A DNA stretch of 64,000 bases from Phytophthora sp. 'mugwort' (Eukaryota; Oomycota; Peronosporomycetes; Peronosporales; Peronosporaceae). Below the pieces are notes generated by a model, which saw only the letters and a program-made list of their open reading frames with translations, had not been told where the DNA came from and did no database searches. Location: NCBI GenBank assembly GCA_033558025.1, contig JAUCEF010000003.1, forward strand, positions 1,886,001-1,950,000. The letters are read 5' to 3'. Of this stretch, positions 22,836-34,444 are shown piece by piece; position 1 is the first letter of the stretch; the number at the start of each line of letters is the position of its first letter. The position numbers and the translations under genes are program-made.

Positions 22836-24780
22836 CGATGTGGAGTGGCGCGAGGTCACCACCTTAATCGATACGTCCCGGGTCGGTAACAAATCCATCG
22901 AAGATCCGAGCTCAGAGGAGGGGTGCCTCCACGAGTGTCCAGACTTGGACAAGACGCAGTTCCCTTCGTGAGATGAATTTCACGCCTACGACAAGTACCA
23001 GAAAAAATGCTACAGGCAAGTACTCAGCGGTGAAATATTATGTACAAACTGTACGTTACTCTACGCTAAACTAACTTTACTCTGTAGGCTTTCAGAATCC
23101 GCTCTAACAAGAGCGTAAATGAGCGCAAAAAAAAGTGTATCCAGCGCTCACAAACGTCGTCTGCATCGCTTATCCCAGCCGAATGGAAGATTTACACTAA
23201 GACTTTGATCTGCACCCATGGAGGCAAGTATAAGTACCGGGGTCAAGGCAAACGTCTGCGGCCGGAAGTGCGTCCTATTGAGTGCAAGGCACAGGTATGT
23301 GGTCACTTTAGTCGGTCGCAGTCTGTTGCCGTCTGTCGCAGTCGGTTTCAGTCGGTTACAGTCTGTCCGTCAAATACACTCGGTCGCGTTCTGGTACCGA
23401 CTTGGCAGTCCGTCGGTCGCATTGGGATTCCTACTAACTATGCGACTTTGTGTTATTAGATTACTACCTGCCTCCGTATCGTTACCGTTTTCACACAGGA
23501 ATTTTCCGTGTGTGTACGCTGGTACATAACCACCACCTCGGAGTGCGAGCGTAAAGCGTTATGCTTGTAAGCATCTTTTAATGAACAAGAACAACGAGGT
23601 TTTGGAGACTGTTGACTCTCAGCGGAAAGCAGGCGCGAAGTCGAAAAGCATTCTCAGATTTCTGGTGGAACAAACCGATAGCAACCCGACCCCACAAGAT
23701 GTCCATAACCTTGTTCGATCGCTCAAGAAGCGGGAACAAGGATCTTCGAACCGTGCGCAGCGTCTTAAAACAGACGCTTGCGTTCTGCAGGGTTCCAGGG
23801 AACGTCGGTCATATATTCGTCGATTGGTTGAATAGGAAGGTTTGTAGTTCAAATGTTATCAGTCTGAATCCGAGGTCACCACTCACCAGTTCTTTGTTTC
23901 TGTGAATATTTGTTCATCTTAGAAAATTGCTACCTGCTGCAAAACGAAACACACGATTGATGTTTTTTGTAGGTTCCCTGAAGTATTAACGATCGATGCG
24001 ACCCATGGAACGGACGAATGGAATTCGTCGAGGTACAAAATATTTTCGCTTATGGCACATGACGCTTATGGCAAGGGTCAATATGTACAACATGCTGTTG
24101 TTCAAAATGAACGCGCAGCAACATTGTTTTCAGCGATTGAAGAGTTCAAGAAGAAAACCCTTCCTGGCACAACTTGCAGTACGTGGTGATTGACAAACCC
24201 GTCACGGAAATTGGAGTCTTGACCGCTGCCTTACCAAACGTGCGACTTTCACTTTGTCAATTCCACGTGGTGAAATATTTGCGAGAAGAAATCGCTTGTG
24301 CTGATTTACGTCGTGGTAGAATGACCAATTGCGAGCTGTGATAAACCTACTGGTGTACGTAAAAAGTGGGTGTGCGTATGAGAGACACCGGCGGTACATG
24401 AGTATTTGGCGTTAATTGAATCGAGGTAACCGCCTGGACGAGACTCTGGTGTTGCCCAGTTGAGCATCCAATCGGCCACCCCCCAATCGATCGCACAGTC
24501 GGGCTCACAGTCGGGCAACAGTCAAGAGCTCCGTCGACTATTGGTGATGATAACGTAATTTTCTGCATCCTTTCGAGCAGTACTTTTAAAAGAATTGGGG
24601 CAGCTGCAGAGAATTGTGGTGTTCGTACACGAGGCGGAATACAGTGACATTGGGTAATAATACGAATAATCGGTTGGAGTCCTCATGGAGCACATGAAGT
24701 AAGTTCTAAACTATTCGATGAGGTTAGACGAATATGATAGATACATTTCTTTCTTGAAAGTTCCGATCACTGCAGTGGCA
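22836..24780 (+). pseudogene. Mutator-like (MULE) transposase remnant
   Basis: Fragments in order form one MULE transposase. An N-terminal FAR1/WRKY-GCM1-like region lies around 22900-23290 (FRIRSNKSVNE; IYTKTLICTHGGKYKYRGQG; ECKAQVC). Frame 23581-23835 has TPQDVHNLVRSLKKREQG. The DDE core starts near 23985 with LTIDATHGTDEW and continues through LMAHDAYGKGQYVQHAVVQN in mixed frames. A second Asp follows in IDKPVTEIGVLTAALPNVRL, then LCQFHVVKYLREE near 24260. The C-terminal block TLGNNTNNRLESSWS is near 24645-24690, and the tail EYDRYISFLKVPITA is near 24730. Stops interrupt it repeatedly. TIRs were not found. Confidence 0.7.
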
Positions 24781-24954
24781 GCGGTGGACGTTTAAAAATT
24801 CAGCTATAACGACTGTGATGACCAAAACATTGACATAGCTGAGTTTGAACGCTCAATTCACGAGATTGATCTCGAAGATAACGCTCAGGAGCTGGCTTTA
24901 TGTCCTATTTGAATGATTTGACACCTAGCGTTCTCGAGACTCGGGAACGACGTG

Positions 24955-26960
24955 ATGTACCGCGCTCACACACCCGAACAACGACAGCAGCTGGTGGCGG
25001 CACTTAAACACCATGAATCCTACTTGATCACGACTAGTAATGCATTGCCACCACCTGCCTATGGCGTCAATTATGATATCGATGTACCAGAGCACTAGCC
25101 GATCAAGCAACGAGCTCGGTGGGACCCACCATCAAACATCTGAAGAAGCTGTACGAGCTACTAAAGGGTCTGTTAGAAGACGGGTTGATTGCCTTCTCGG
25201 ACATTTCCTGGGCCTCCCCGTTCGGCATTGTGCTCAAGACGAACGGTGTGAATATTCGTCTATGTATCGAGTACAAGATGGCCAACACCATCACGGTGCT
25301 TATGGGATATGCCATGCCATTGGTCGATGATCTACTCACTGAGCTGGAGAGCTACTTGTAGTTTTGCTCCCTGGATGCGGTCAGTGGGCTTTGGCAGTTA
25401 GGATCCCTCGACGAGCGCAGGAAAAATCGGCTATTTCTGTGCGCTGGGGCACTTTGGGTGGCTCCGAATGCGTTTTTCTTTAAGAATGCACTAATGATAT
25501 ACCCGCGGCTAATTGATAATCCCTTCGGGATTATGTACAACGCCGAGGCGGATTGACTACTTATTCCGAACGTGTCCGCCAAGTTGAAGATACAACCGCA
25601 ACTCAGCGCAGCCAACGGTGCGGTGAAACGACATGGCTTACAGCCAAACCGAGTTTTCCGCCCAAGTTCGACGCAGATCATCGAGCCCTATCTGAGTCAA
25701 ATCCGCTTCAGGGGATTGGTGGATGGACCGGATGGTAACATGTTCGCCAATGGATAGTCCGATGCATTCAAACGCCCTCCGGTGTTCGAAGGCAGGTCGT
25801 TCATGGATGACACGTGAGAAGACGTTTGAACAATGTTTATCTACATTGGACTGATTCCTGACTCGATTAAACGAGTGTAGAATCAGCATCAGTTCACCAG
25901 AGGTATCTACATGCAACAGACAGTCAATTTTCTCTCTCACGGGGTCTCGCCGAGAGGTACTTTTGTCAACCGAAGAAGTTCGCAGCGATAGCTGAGATGC
26001 CTTCCCGAAATCGAAGAAGGGAATGCAAGTGTTGTTGGGTGCACTTTACTACTTTAGTCGGTTCATTCAGAACCCGAAGGTATATGTGCTCTATCAGCGC
26101 AAGGACGCCGATTACACTCCAGGGAGCCAGGCAAGCGAGATTTTGCTGGAAAAGGCGGTTCGAGCCCCGTTCCTCCGACGTTTCGATCCCGCTAAAGACG
26201 TCTCTTCGTCAATGATAGGGCGTTAAGTTTTACTTTGGTGCATGATAAATTGCACCCAGTCCGCTTCTGTGGTCGAGTCTTCAAAGACAACGAAGTCAAC
26301 TATCACCCAGCTAAGAAGGAGTTACTAACCTTACCTCACCTGCTAGAACTCCGCTATATGCTCCTGGCACGCAAGAAACTCAACGTGTTCACTCGCGTTT
26401 GGTTTTGGAGTGGGTTTATCAGTCCAAATACTATATGGCCGAGCCACGAGTTTCTATACTGCTATCACACTTCCACTTCAAGGAGAAGCGGGTACGAGAG
26501 AGCGACGTCGCCTTTGCCCAGCTGCTGCAAGCGTCGACCACTCCCCACATCGGAAACGACGAGTCGCTCGCCAAGAACTCGGCTATGGTGCGGCTCGACC
26601 CAGAACTATCGTATGCTCACCTGACTCTGTCCTTCGACGGATCCACCAAGACTGAGAAGAACGATGGGTATGAAAGTTGTTCGTGGATTCTGTGGTGCTT
26701 ACCGGCATTGAACATTGAGATCGCTGCGCGTGCGTATCTCGTCCGCCACGGTCAACATAGCTGAGTACGCCGGAATGAATAACCGAGTGGCAGCATCGTT
26801 AGAGCGTGTGGTAACCGACCTAGTAATCGTCGGGGACTCCCGACTTGCAATCCATCAATTCATAGGGTGATCGCGTGTAAGAAGGGACGTTAAGTCGAAT
26901 AGTCTAGGCACTTCGCAGGGTTCGAGATAGCGAAGACATTAGAGCACTAAGTGACGAGGG
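24955..26960 (+). pseudogene. Ty3/gypsy pol remnant (RT and RNase H)
   Basis: The RT start is visible as IKQRARWDPPS near 25105. The frame 25119-25361 gives LYELLKGLLEDGLIAFSDIS, ASPFGIVLKTNGVNIRLCIE and MPLVDDLLTELESYL, matching gypsy RT boxes up to a TAG. The strand-transfer part follows in another frame (CAGALWVAPNAFFFKNALMI). The catalytic YxDD zone is not recoverable. From about 26000 the connection part reappears (LLGALYYFSRFIQNPKVYVL). An RNase H-type box, LSFDGSTKTEKNDGY, lies near 26630-26670. No flanking LTRs were seen. Confidence 0.65.
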
Positions 26961-28015
26961 TCTTTAAAGATTGTGTATTCCGAAGGTAGGATTGTAAGGC
27001 TTCGTCGTGTGGTGCATATAGAGCGCTGTGGGCTTCTTCCAAGGCTTAAACACATGAGCAACTTCTTCCGCTGCACCAAATATTCGAGTCTCATCCTGTG
27101 GACATTGCTGCAAGTGGAGTCGACGCACCGCGTGACCATCAAGTGTGTGATCCAGGAGTTGAACGCGCTAGGTGACTTATACGCTATCAGCGTGACTTTT
27201 GTTCCACGAAGAGATCGCACCCGCTTGTTTCAGACTTATTCCGTCTCGTCGCCGGAATGAGGTGTCGATCCCGATTGGACTGCATTACCCGGGTACATGC
27301 CGCCTGTGATGGCCTTTCAACATACTAATTGCAGTAATACGTGCACAGACTTACCGGACTGTGTACACTTGTCCCGGACTTGGAGAGTTACTCTGCTATC
27401 GTTTATCCCCTGGGAGCCCCCCCCCCCCTTCCGCCCAAGGGCCCCTCTATTGTTAACTATGTTCCTACCCCCACGCTTATCCTTTTTGTGTGCATTCCCT
27501 TCATTTAAATGATCGGATACATGACCAGGCCCGGCTTCTGCTGCGGTCAAGCTTTGGCTCTGGGGGCGAAGTCAAAGGACACACGTCCATGGATGACCTC
27601 CGTACACCAGAATGGGAGGACGCTTCGGTCGCCACAGTAGGAAGAGTAGCGAAGGAGGTACACACAGAAAAAATCGAAACAACCAATCTAAACTCGCCGT
27701 AAGCGATGCGTAAGCCGGCCTAGCGTCATAAGCTGGTCCAGCGCCGTCTCAACGGCATAAGCTAACCGTCTGGCATTCTTGCCACGATTGTTGACCCGAT
27801 CGTGTTGAAGCTGACGGTTGGTTGACACATCGATGTGGCATCGACCATAATCTACAATCATTCCGGACTAGCGTCACACAATGTATCGGCCCTCAGATTA
27901 TGTTTCGCACTGACACACATTCGCACCACCAGCCCGTCTATCCAAAGTACGACTTTCTGAAGGTGCATGTCAACGTTTGACAGTCAAGTCCATTTTTTGA
28001 TTGACCTCTTGAGCC
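26961..28015. other. Intergenic, with poly-C tract and promoter of the next gene
   Basis: No gene is recognised. Frames at 26973-27260 have no family I can name and may be the tail of the gypsy remnant. A C-run lies near 27418-27428. Just upstream of the next start, at about 27990, AGTCCATTTTTTG resembles the oomycete initiator motif, but this is a loose match. Confidence 0.4.
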
Positions 28016-29270
28016 ATGCATCGTGTGGCCAGGTCTCTTGCCACCTGCGCTAGGAGCGCCGCCGCTTTACGCCGCATCCTGCGAACGCAGTCCATTGGCC
28101 ACAGCGTCGTATTTTTCAGCAACGAGACCCCACAGATGGGCAAGCGCCTGACGCCCGAGGAGGTCGCCGAGCGTCGCGTCAAGCGAGCGGGGCGACGAGC
28201 AGCCGGCGGTGATGACACAGCCAAAGAGGAGAAGAGCGACGCCATGTTCATCGAGGGCTCCGTGCGACCGTATCATCGCCATTACGTGATTGTGGAGCCG
28301 GTAAATACGGACCCGAAGGCTTGGCCGGCCAAGCTGGAGCGCGCACCCGAGCACATCCTGAGCTCCTACGTCGGTGCGCTAACGAAGCTGTACGGCGGTG
28401 ATGTCGCAAAGCTCAAAAAGAGTCCGTTGCTTGTGACAGCTGCGATCCCATACACTGGCATGTGTAGTGGTGGGCTCCGCGAGGGCAGTGACAAGTCGAC
28501 GGAAAGTCGTGAGGAAGGCGCGCACGACATTTTAGTTTTTCCGGACTTCGTGCGCATCCACAACGTTGACCCATCACAGAGTATGTGTGCGTGATTGGCG
28601 ATCTAGGTGTTGTTATTGTCATGGCTAACGGATTGTTTTGCTTGCAGTCTTGACGCTAGTGCACAAGTCGCTGGAGAAGGACCTGGACCTGCCTGCATTG
28701 CTGGAGCAAGAGTAAGTAGGATGACCGATCGTGCGTGCGGCGGAGAACTTATTGTAATGTATACTAACATTTGCCTGCACATTCATTTTGGCACAGGAAC
28801 ATGCAGTACACACGTATGGAGAAGACTTACCACATGATGGTGTGCGGCCACGCTGCCAGGTAAGTTGATGCTGTATTTCGTTTTCGAAGCGCTGATTTGT
28901 GAATAAATGGCATCTAATATTGCTGTTTTGCCACAGAGATGAGCGTTGCGGCTGCAAGGGTCCGGAACTGCTGCAGTGGCTGAAGGTTTCCGCACCTGAT
29001 GCCAACAAGCCGTTAAATTTGTGGACTTCCAGCCACTACGGTGGTCATCGCTACGCCGCGTCTTGCATTGTGTATCCTACCGGCGACTGGTTCGGCTTCC
29101 TTAATGACAAGAACAAGGCCAAGCGGATGCTTGAAGCTGTGAACGACGAGGACCCGCTGCGGGTATACGAGCTGTGGCGTGGTCGCATGGGTCTTACTGC
29201 GCAAGAAATGCACCTAGCAGTGAAGATGAGGCTCGAAACCCGACCCGAGGAGGTCGCTGAAAATGCGTAA
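28016..29270 (+). CDS. Mitochondrial Apd1/Aim32-like (sucrase/ferredoxin-like) Fe-S protein
   Basis: Four exons, 28016-28580, 28648-28711, 28797-28859 and 28937-29270, joined at GT-AG sites in consistent phase, give 341 residues. The start at 28016 gives an Arg/Ala-rich, acid-free N-terminus (MHRVARSLATCARSAAALRR), typical of a mitochondrial presequence. The C-terminal thioredoxin-like domain has C226 (MVCGHAARDERCG), C235 and the histidine pair H264/H268 in SHYGGH. These match the Cys plus HxGGH ligand set that holds a [2Fe-2S] cluster in yeast Apd1 and Aim32. Family knowledge points to mitochondrial redox or import quality control; that role is inferred here. The intact frame and clean introns mark a functional host gene. 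Residues 40-85, charged and low in complexity, look like a linker. Confidence 0.85.
28581..28647 (+). other. Intron 1 of the Apd1/Aim32-like gene
   Basis: GTATGT donor at 28581 and CAG acceptor ending at 28647. The two further introns are 28712-28796 (GTAAGT...CAG) and 28860-28936 (GTAAGT...CAG). All keep the reading phase. Confidence 0.85.
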
Positions 29271-31158
29271 TGGCGCTGAATGGCGACTCCAAAGTTTTGT
29301 GCATCATCTCGCAGGTGATTTTCCAAAAGGAAAAAAAAAACAATTAAATGCATTAGTTCAGCTTTTGAAATATGTGCAAGTGTCTGTTACTTTTAAATAA
29401 ACTCGCGATACCAAAATCGCTGACTGTTCAACATGATAAAGTTCGCAGGCACAACGGCTAGAACCAGATTCAGCAGCCCTTAAGCCAGAACTTGCGATGG
29501 GAAAAGCTTTCATGACAGCGAAGCTGAGGAGCGAAACGCTTGTAAAATGGCGGATACAGCTGAACATGTGACGCATTTCCGTTCTGTATCAATCCAGCGT
29601 CGTCAAACGGTCATTTCCTCCGGAGTCAGCCAGAATGCAAGCTCTATTGAGCAAATCCCAAGGTGTGGCTCAGCGCGCGAGTAGCCGGCGTGACCTGCGC
29701 CCAGCCGGTCGCTCTTGTCCTGATGAGCACAGCCGCCGACTGCCTTACCACCGGCGCGCTGCGTTGTTCAATCCAGCGAGAGACAGCTGAGCGTGCGCCC
29801 GGCTGTATGTGACCGTTGCAGGTTTGCTTTTTTTTCGTAGTGGCGGCAGTCTGCTGTGACAGCAGTGCTGTCAGATGCGCTCAACTCAATTCAAGTAGTC
29901 AAGTTCCTGCTTGAAGTGGCATATCTCTGCATATCTATGCAATTTCAGGCGCGATGCACCGAGAGGATGTGCGACTCGCTGAAGCAGAGCCAGAAGGCCC
30001 AAGTCTGGTTCGGGTCTTGACTGCTTTTGTGGCTACGAGTCCGGTGCATTATCCGGCAAAGATTCAATCGATGCCTTGGAATTGGTAAGGATTTATCCGG
30101 CGCCTCTCCTGATTTGCCGAACTCTTGTTCTTTTTCGAAGATTATAAGGCCCCTCTACCATCTCGTGTGGACACTGTGCAGGGTGAGCCATTGCAGTGAA
30201 GCTCCATGTAGATCTGCTGGAGAGAAATGGCCCACCACAGTACTGTGTCATGGTATGTATAGCGTCGGCGGGAGCGTTTCAATGACGAGGAACCGCGTCG
30301 ACAAGCGAGCGTGTCTTAGCAACTGTTTTTTGTTTGCTGAGCATCGCCGGCGCCGACAATGGCCAGCGCGTCAATTGCAGTGGCTCGCTCACCCATCAGC
30401 CCAGCTAGCTGAAACCGTCCGCCGACTCCTTTTCCTGCGTTGCGAGCGCAATAATTCAACGTGCGGTACACAGTGCATCTTGCTTCTGCAGAGCGTGCAG
30501 AGCAGCAGAGGCTCCGCCATCTGGGTCCCGCGTCCCACAACTCGATCTCTGCGTCTTCATCGCTCGCTGCCAGCAGCTCGATCCCAGACCGTGCCACTTT
30601 TCACCTTGTCACCGTCACGGCGGTCATGGGCCTCCGTACCTCTGCATACATTTTCGCATACAAATCCCCTGCACTCTGTTCAGCGCTTGGTGTGGAAGAG
30701 ACGCTGTTACGACGTCGAGGACGGAACGGCAGGGGAAGGGCAGTGCATTGAGCCTGACCAATTAATATCCTTCCAAAATTACTGTGCATACAATATTTAC
30801 TTAGCAAGGGCATCTTTTCTTAAGGCCTGTATTCACTAAGCACATCAAAACGCATGCCGCTCCAATTTAAATATTCGACCAACCCTTAGCCCAGTTCTGC
30901 TGTTCAAGAAGCTCAGAGATATCTGTAGGCGCCTCTTCCGCGAGATAGAAGAATACAACACCACACGGCTAAAGGAGCAAAGGCTGAGGCTTTTGTCCGA
31001 GTCATTTGCGGATTTCGTTCAAGCCAGCCAGTGACCATCACTCCGGGCGCTCTCCGCCTACCCGCTGTCCATTTGCACACTTCCTCTCGGCGACAACAGG
31101 GGGAAGTATCGAGCCTAATCAGCGTTTAACCAACACTCTGCACATTATCCACACAGCC
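29271..31158. other. Long interval upstream of the RING-Tubby gene; possible unrecognised small gene
   Basis: The left part holds an A-rich tract (29331-29343) and no recognised gene. A 270-codon open frame at 30027-30839 is compositionally unlike protein and was not accepted. At about 30893-31033 one frame reads LLFKKLRDICRRLFREIEEY and continues as an Arg/Leu/Glu-rich helix, ending in SFADFVQASQ and TGA. A CTTAG acceptor-like site precedes it. This looks like the last exon of a small gene whose earlier exons I could not resolve. Confidence 0.4.
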
Positions 31159-32976
31159 ATGTCGGCCACGTTCGTCCCGACGCCCAGCCTATCCGCCGGC
31201 GAGCCGAGCCCGAGCAGCAGCACAGGCGGCGGCGAGGCGAGGGCCGCTCCCATCTCCGCATCGCGCTTTGCCCAGCGTCGCATGCGTGTCTTCACGGAGC
31301 CCAAGCACAGCAACAAGATGCACCGTACAAGAACGCTAAGCGAGTTGATCCTGTTGTCACCTCGCAGCAGTCCGCGCATCACTCCGCGCCACAAGCGCTT
31401 TGATATGGACATTGAGGTGTCCAGCTTTTTTGCAGAAGGTGAGGGCCTCGTGGATCTTATGGGCAGCAGCAGAAGCCTGCGACGGCTAAGTGAGCGTCAC
31501 TCCACCGGCTTCTCTGCCATCGATGAGGAGGCAGCGGCCTCAACTCGAAACAGGTTCTTCCCCAACAATGAAGTGGGCGACAACCAGCACGAGGAGATGG
31601 AGGTCGACGAGGAGCAGCCAGAGCCTGAGGCCGAGCCCGACGCTGACCCCCAGGAGGCACAGCGCAGTGTTGGTGATGTCGTTGACATGCTTTTCGAGAT
31701 CCATTCGGCGCTCAAGAGCAGACACCTGGGACAGAGAACTGCGGCGTCCGCATTAGCAGCCAGTAACCTCGTCAGCACATTGGCGTACCCTGCTCCAGAG
31801 CCGATCCCAAGAGACGAACAGATGGAGGCGCTGGAGAATACGCGTAAGATGCTTGAGTGCGCCATCTGCCAGGAAGTTTTCACCAACGCGACGGAAGCCA
31901 CGTGTTGTGGCCAGATTTTCTGCAAGGAATGTATTGAGAGGTGGGTGAGCGAGCGAGGATCCTGCCCCATGTGCAGAGAGGCCATCGGCTTCTCGCTCCT
32001 TGCGGCCTCTCGCCACGCTCAGCGAATGGCGAATGAGATGAAGGTCACTTGCCCATACTGCTCGGAGGCCATGAAGAAAGCGAGCTTGGCAGACCACGTG
32101 AGCGCATGCGACCAGGCACCAGTGGAGCCCCCTCCGCCAGCTGATGTTGCACTGCGACAGCTTCTGATCTGCACGGCTAGACTTAACAGCGTGTTCCTTG
32201 CACGGTTCCTCACATCCCCGTCACCCCCACAAGCGCTGATGATGCAGTGCTACATCCGCACCCGCGGTGGGGGCAACTACGAGTTGTACACACAAGATAA
32301 CGACACACTCCTATGCACGGCAGTGCGTCGTCGCCAGTACGACATGTCGGTGAGCTTCATTATTTCGCTTGCCACGAACCTAGACACCACATCCAACCAG
32401 TCAGATGAAGATGGCGCTTACCCGATGAACGCGCCCGTGCCGGTTGCACGACTAGACAAGAATTACATGGGCTCGCAGTACACAATGTTTGATACGACGG
32501 GCGAGCTTCCACTCGAGCTCGGTGCTGTGCAGTACGCTGCCACCTTCGGCAAGTCCCCGCGTCAGATGCGTGTTGCATTGCCGCTTGTTGCGCCTCTGGC
32601 TGAAGTTGACAGCGCTGTCAACGGAGCCCCATCGTGGGCGGTGCAGCCGTGGAGGCCTGAGAATAAAGAAGACACGATCCTCTCCCAGGTGGAGACCCCA
32701 GACACTTCTCGCGCATTGCACCTGATCAACAAGCCGCCCGTATGGATCGAGTCGCTTGAGGCGTACTGCCTTGACTTTGGTGGCCGTGTTGCAGCTGCAT
32801 CAGTAAAGAACTTCCTGCTTTCACACCCGGACGACATGGACAAGACTCTAATGCTGTTCGGCCGCACACAAGACCGCCAGGTATACTCGATGGACTACGC
32901 TCACCCATTTACGCCGGTGCAGGCCTTCGCAATTGCTCTTAGCAGCATGGACTCGCACCTCGTGACCTTCGATTAG
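31159..32976 (+). CDS. RING-type zinc finger plus Tubby C-terminal domain fusion protein
   Basis: The first ATG with good context (31159) gives 605 residues in a single exon; the frame upstream has no ATG. Residues 1-60 are Ser/Pro-rich. Residues 155-170 are acidic, around DEEQPEPEAEPDADPQ. A RING-type finger spans 234-272: CAIC at 234-237, then CCGQIFCKEC, and CPMC at 269-272. Its usual central His is Gln (Q252). A second C-x2-C-x11-H-x3-C unit follows at 298-317. The remainder (about 335-605) matches a Tubby domain, with MMQCYIRTRGGGNYELYTQD, NYMGSQYTMFD, NKPPVW and the closing FGRTQDRQVYSMDYAHPFTP and QAFAIALSSMDSHL. Plant Tubby-like proteins join this domain to an F-box. Here a RING may supply the ubiquitin-ligase link, with Tubby binding phosphoinositides. 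The domain roles are known; the combined function is inferred. Confidence 0.85.
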   Translation: MSATFVPTPSLSAGEPSPSSSTGGGEARAAPISASRFAQRRMRVFTEPKHSNKMHRTRTLSELILLSPRSSPRITPRHKRFDMDIEVSSFFAEGEGLVDLMGSSRSLRRLSERHSTGFSAIDEEAAASTRNRFFPNNEVGDNQHEEMEVDEEQPEPEAEPDADPQEAQRSVGDVVDMLFEIHSALKSRHLGQRTAASALAASNLVSTLAYPAPEPIPRDEQMEALENTRKMLECAICQEVFTNATEATCCGQIFCKECIERWVSERGSCPMCREAIGFSLLAASRHAQRMANEMKVTCPYCSEAMKKASLADHVSACDQAPVEPPPPADVALRQLLICTARLNSVFLARFLTSPSPPQALMMQCYIRTRGGGNYELYTQDNDTLLCTAVRRRQYDMSVSFIISLATNLDTTSNQSDEDGAYPMNAPVPVARLDKNYMGSQYTMFDTTGELPLELGAVQYAATFGKSPRQMRVALPLVAPLAEVDSAVNGAPSWAVQPWRPENKEDTILSQVETPDTSRALHLINKPPVWIESLEAYCLDFGGRVAAASVKNFLLSHPDDMDKTLMLFGRTQDRQVYSMDYAHPFTPVQAFAIALSSMDSHLVTFD

Positions 32977-33599
32977 ACGTGAATTGGTTAAGGAGTCGGT
33001 GCGCGCAGGCATGCGGCGAGGCGAAGCGTGTATTAAGTCTCCTGCATGAAAATTCGGCGATCGACTGCTGTTCTCGCGTGTCACCAACTTGCTGGCTTGC
33101 CGACCTCCGGGCATCAACTGTTCCCGACCGCGCAAAACCAACCTAGCATCTCTGTAACTAGCTCCAACCTGTAGATCACACTACGCCAACCTTATCGTAG
33201 CAAGCTCCATTTTGGCTTTACGTGTAAAATAATAGCGATCGTGCTGCATTTTACTTTAGCGTTCATCTGTGACGATTATAAGCGCTTTTTTCGTGGTGTC
33301 CGTACGACGTCAGGTCGCTGCGATGGACGTCACCATCCAAGCCGAGTCGGTCTGCCACTTGATTTCATGTGGCACTCAGGTGACAAGTCTCGTGAAGTCA
33401 CCTGACTTCATTTGATGCGCAATTCAACAAAGGGCCAGAAGTCGAGCTTCCAATATACCGGTATTGACTACAGTAGTATTTTAATATTTTTAATATTGAT
33501 ATGATGTATTTTAAGATATACATGTCATATTAGCAATATTCGTACTCGTATCGGGTCCTAAATTTCAATGTTCAACTTTCCAGAGCACTGCGAAGTCTC
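32977..33599. other. Intergenic, no gene seen
   Basis: This is the 3' flank of the RING-Tubby gene followed by AT-rich sequence (33470-33540). No recognisable coding or RNA gene was found. Confidence 0.5.
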
Positions 33600-34444
33600 G
33601 ATTCATCGAGATGCAGAGCATTCAACCCCGTCGCCAAGTCAGCCTGCGCCAATTGCTGCACCAGTCTTCGTTGCTTAGTAAAGTAGAGCAGTAAACGCGA
33701 CGAAAACGTCATGCGTTGTCCGATAATCCGAGCGACCAGACCTTCATCACTTAAAATCTGCGGAAAACGGCGACTAGCGTCTCTCGAGTGATTCCTCTAG
33801 GGATACGAGTGAAAACTTCTACAATACAGCCACCATTGCTGCCACAGACGCGTCTGATCTCATTCGCTGGTTCACCTGGAGTCCTACTGTCCACCATTGC
33901 TAGGATTCGAACCGATTTGATTGAGAAGGCAGTTTTGTGAAGGTGGGACGGCCTCGCTGCAGCACAAGCTGGTGAACGCTGCCACTTGTCGATGGTTCAT
34001 GATGATTCTTGTGGGTATGCGAGAAGATACCCTACGCGGAGTCAATCCGTAGCCGCCGCCACGCAGTCCATTAAGAAGTTCCCACACCAGGTGAAGCACG
34101 TCGCACTCGAAATGCTGGTCGTTGTACAATAAACGAGCGACGTGCAGGTCTCGAAACTCGAGCAGTTGTTGAATCTGCTGTCGAAGGTTGTTAATATCCA
34201 GAGTGAGGTTGTGCACGCAGGACTCGTAGGCTTCCCTCTCTTGACGGCGTCGCTTCTGCGCGGCACTCATTCGATATGGTCGTTTACGCTTCGTATCGGG
34301 CACTACCGAGAACTTTTGAGCGTCGGGTGGTTCTTGTTCGTGCACTGATTCCACGCTCGGCGACATGGGTAAACGTTTCCCTGGAGATGCACACAACACT
34401 CTTGACAGCTCCATAGCAATCAATTGTTGAAGGGAAAACGACAA
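33600..34444 (-). pseudogene. bZIP-like transcription factor gene, probably decayed
   Basis: The 186-codon frame from 34444 has a basic patch (KRKRPYRMSAAQKRRRQERE) followed by a heptad-like helix (LTLDINNLRQQIQQLLEFRD). This is the layout of divergent oomycete bZIP proteins, although the canonical Asn of the basic region is not evident. Those proteins continue with a conserved C-terminal domain. Pieces like it appear past the stop at 33884 in another frame (WQQWWLYCRSF; FPQILSDEGLVARIIGQRMT), separated by several stops. It is therefore either a pseudogene or has an intron I cannot place. It lies next to SSS transporter A on the same strand, about 160 bp beyond its leader-distal end. Confidence 0.5.

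Noticed and set aside
30027..30839. A 270-codon open frame as a gene
   Set aside because: Composition is rich in Arg/Ser/Cys with no domain or strand pattern, and the likely real exon near 30893 is in a different frame.
31006..31158. N-terminal extension of the RING-Tubby protein
   Set aside because: No ATG in the extended frame; the first ATG is at 31159. The upstream part overlaps a probable exon of another gene.
31497..31985. Antisense 162-codon frame under the RING-Tubby gene
   Set aside because: Antisense shadow with Ser/Leu-rich composition. The sense strand encodes an intact, recognisable protein.
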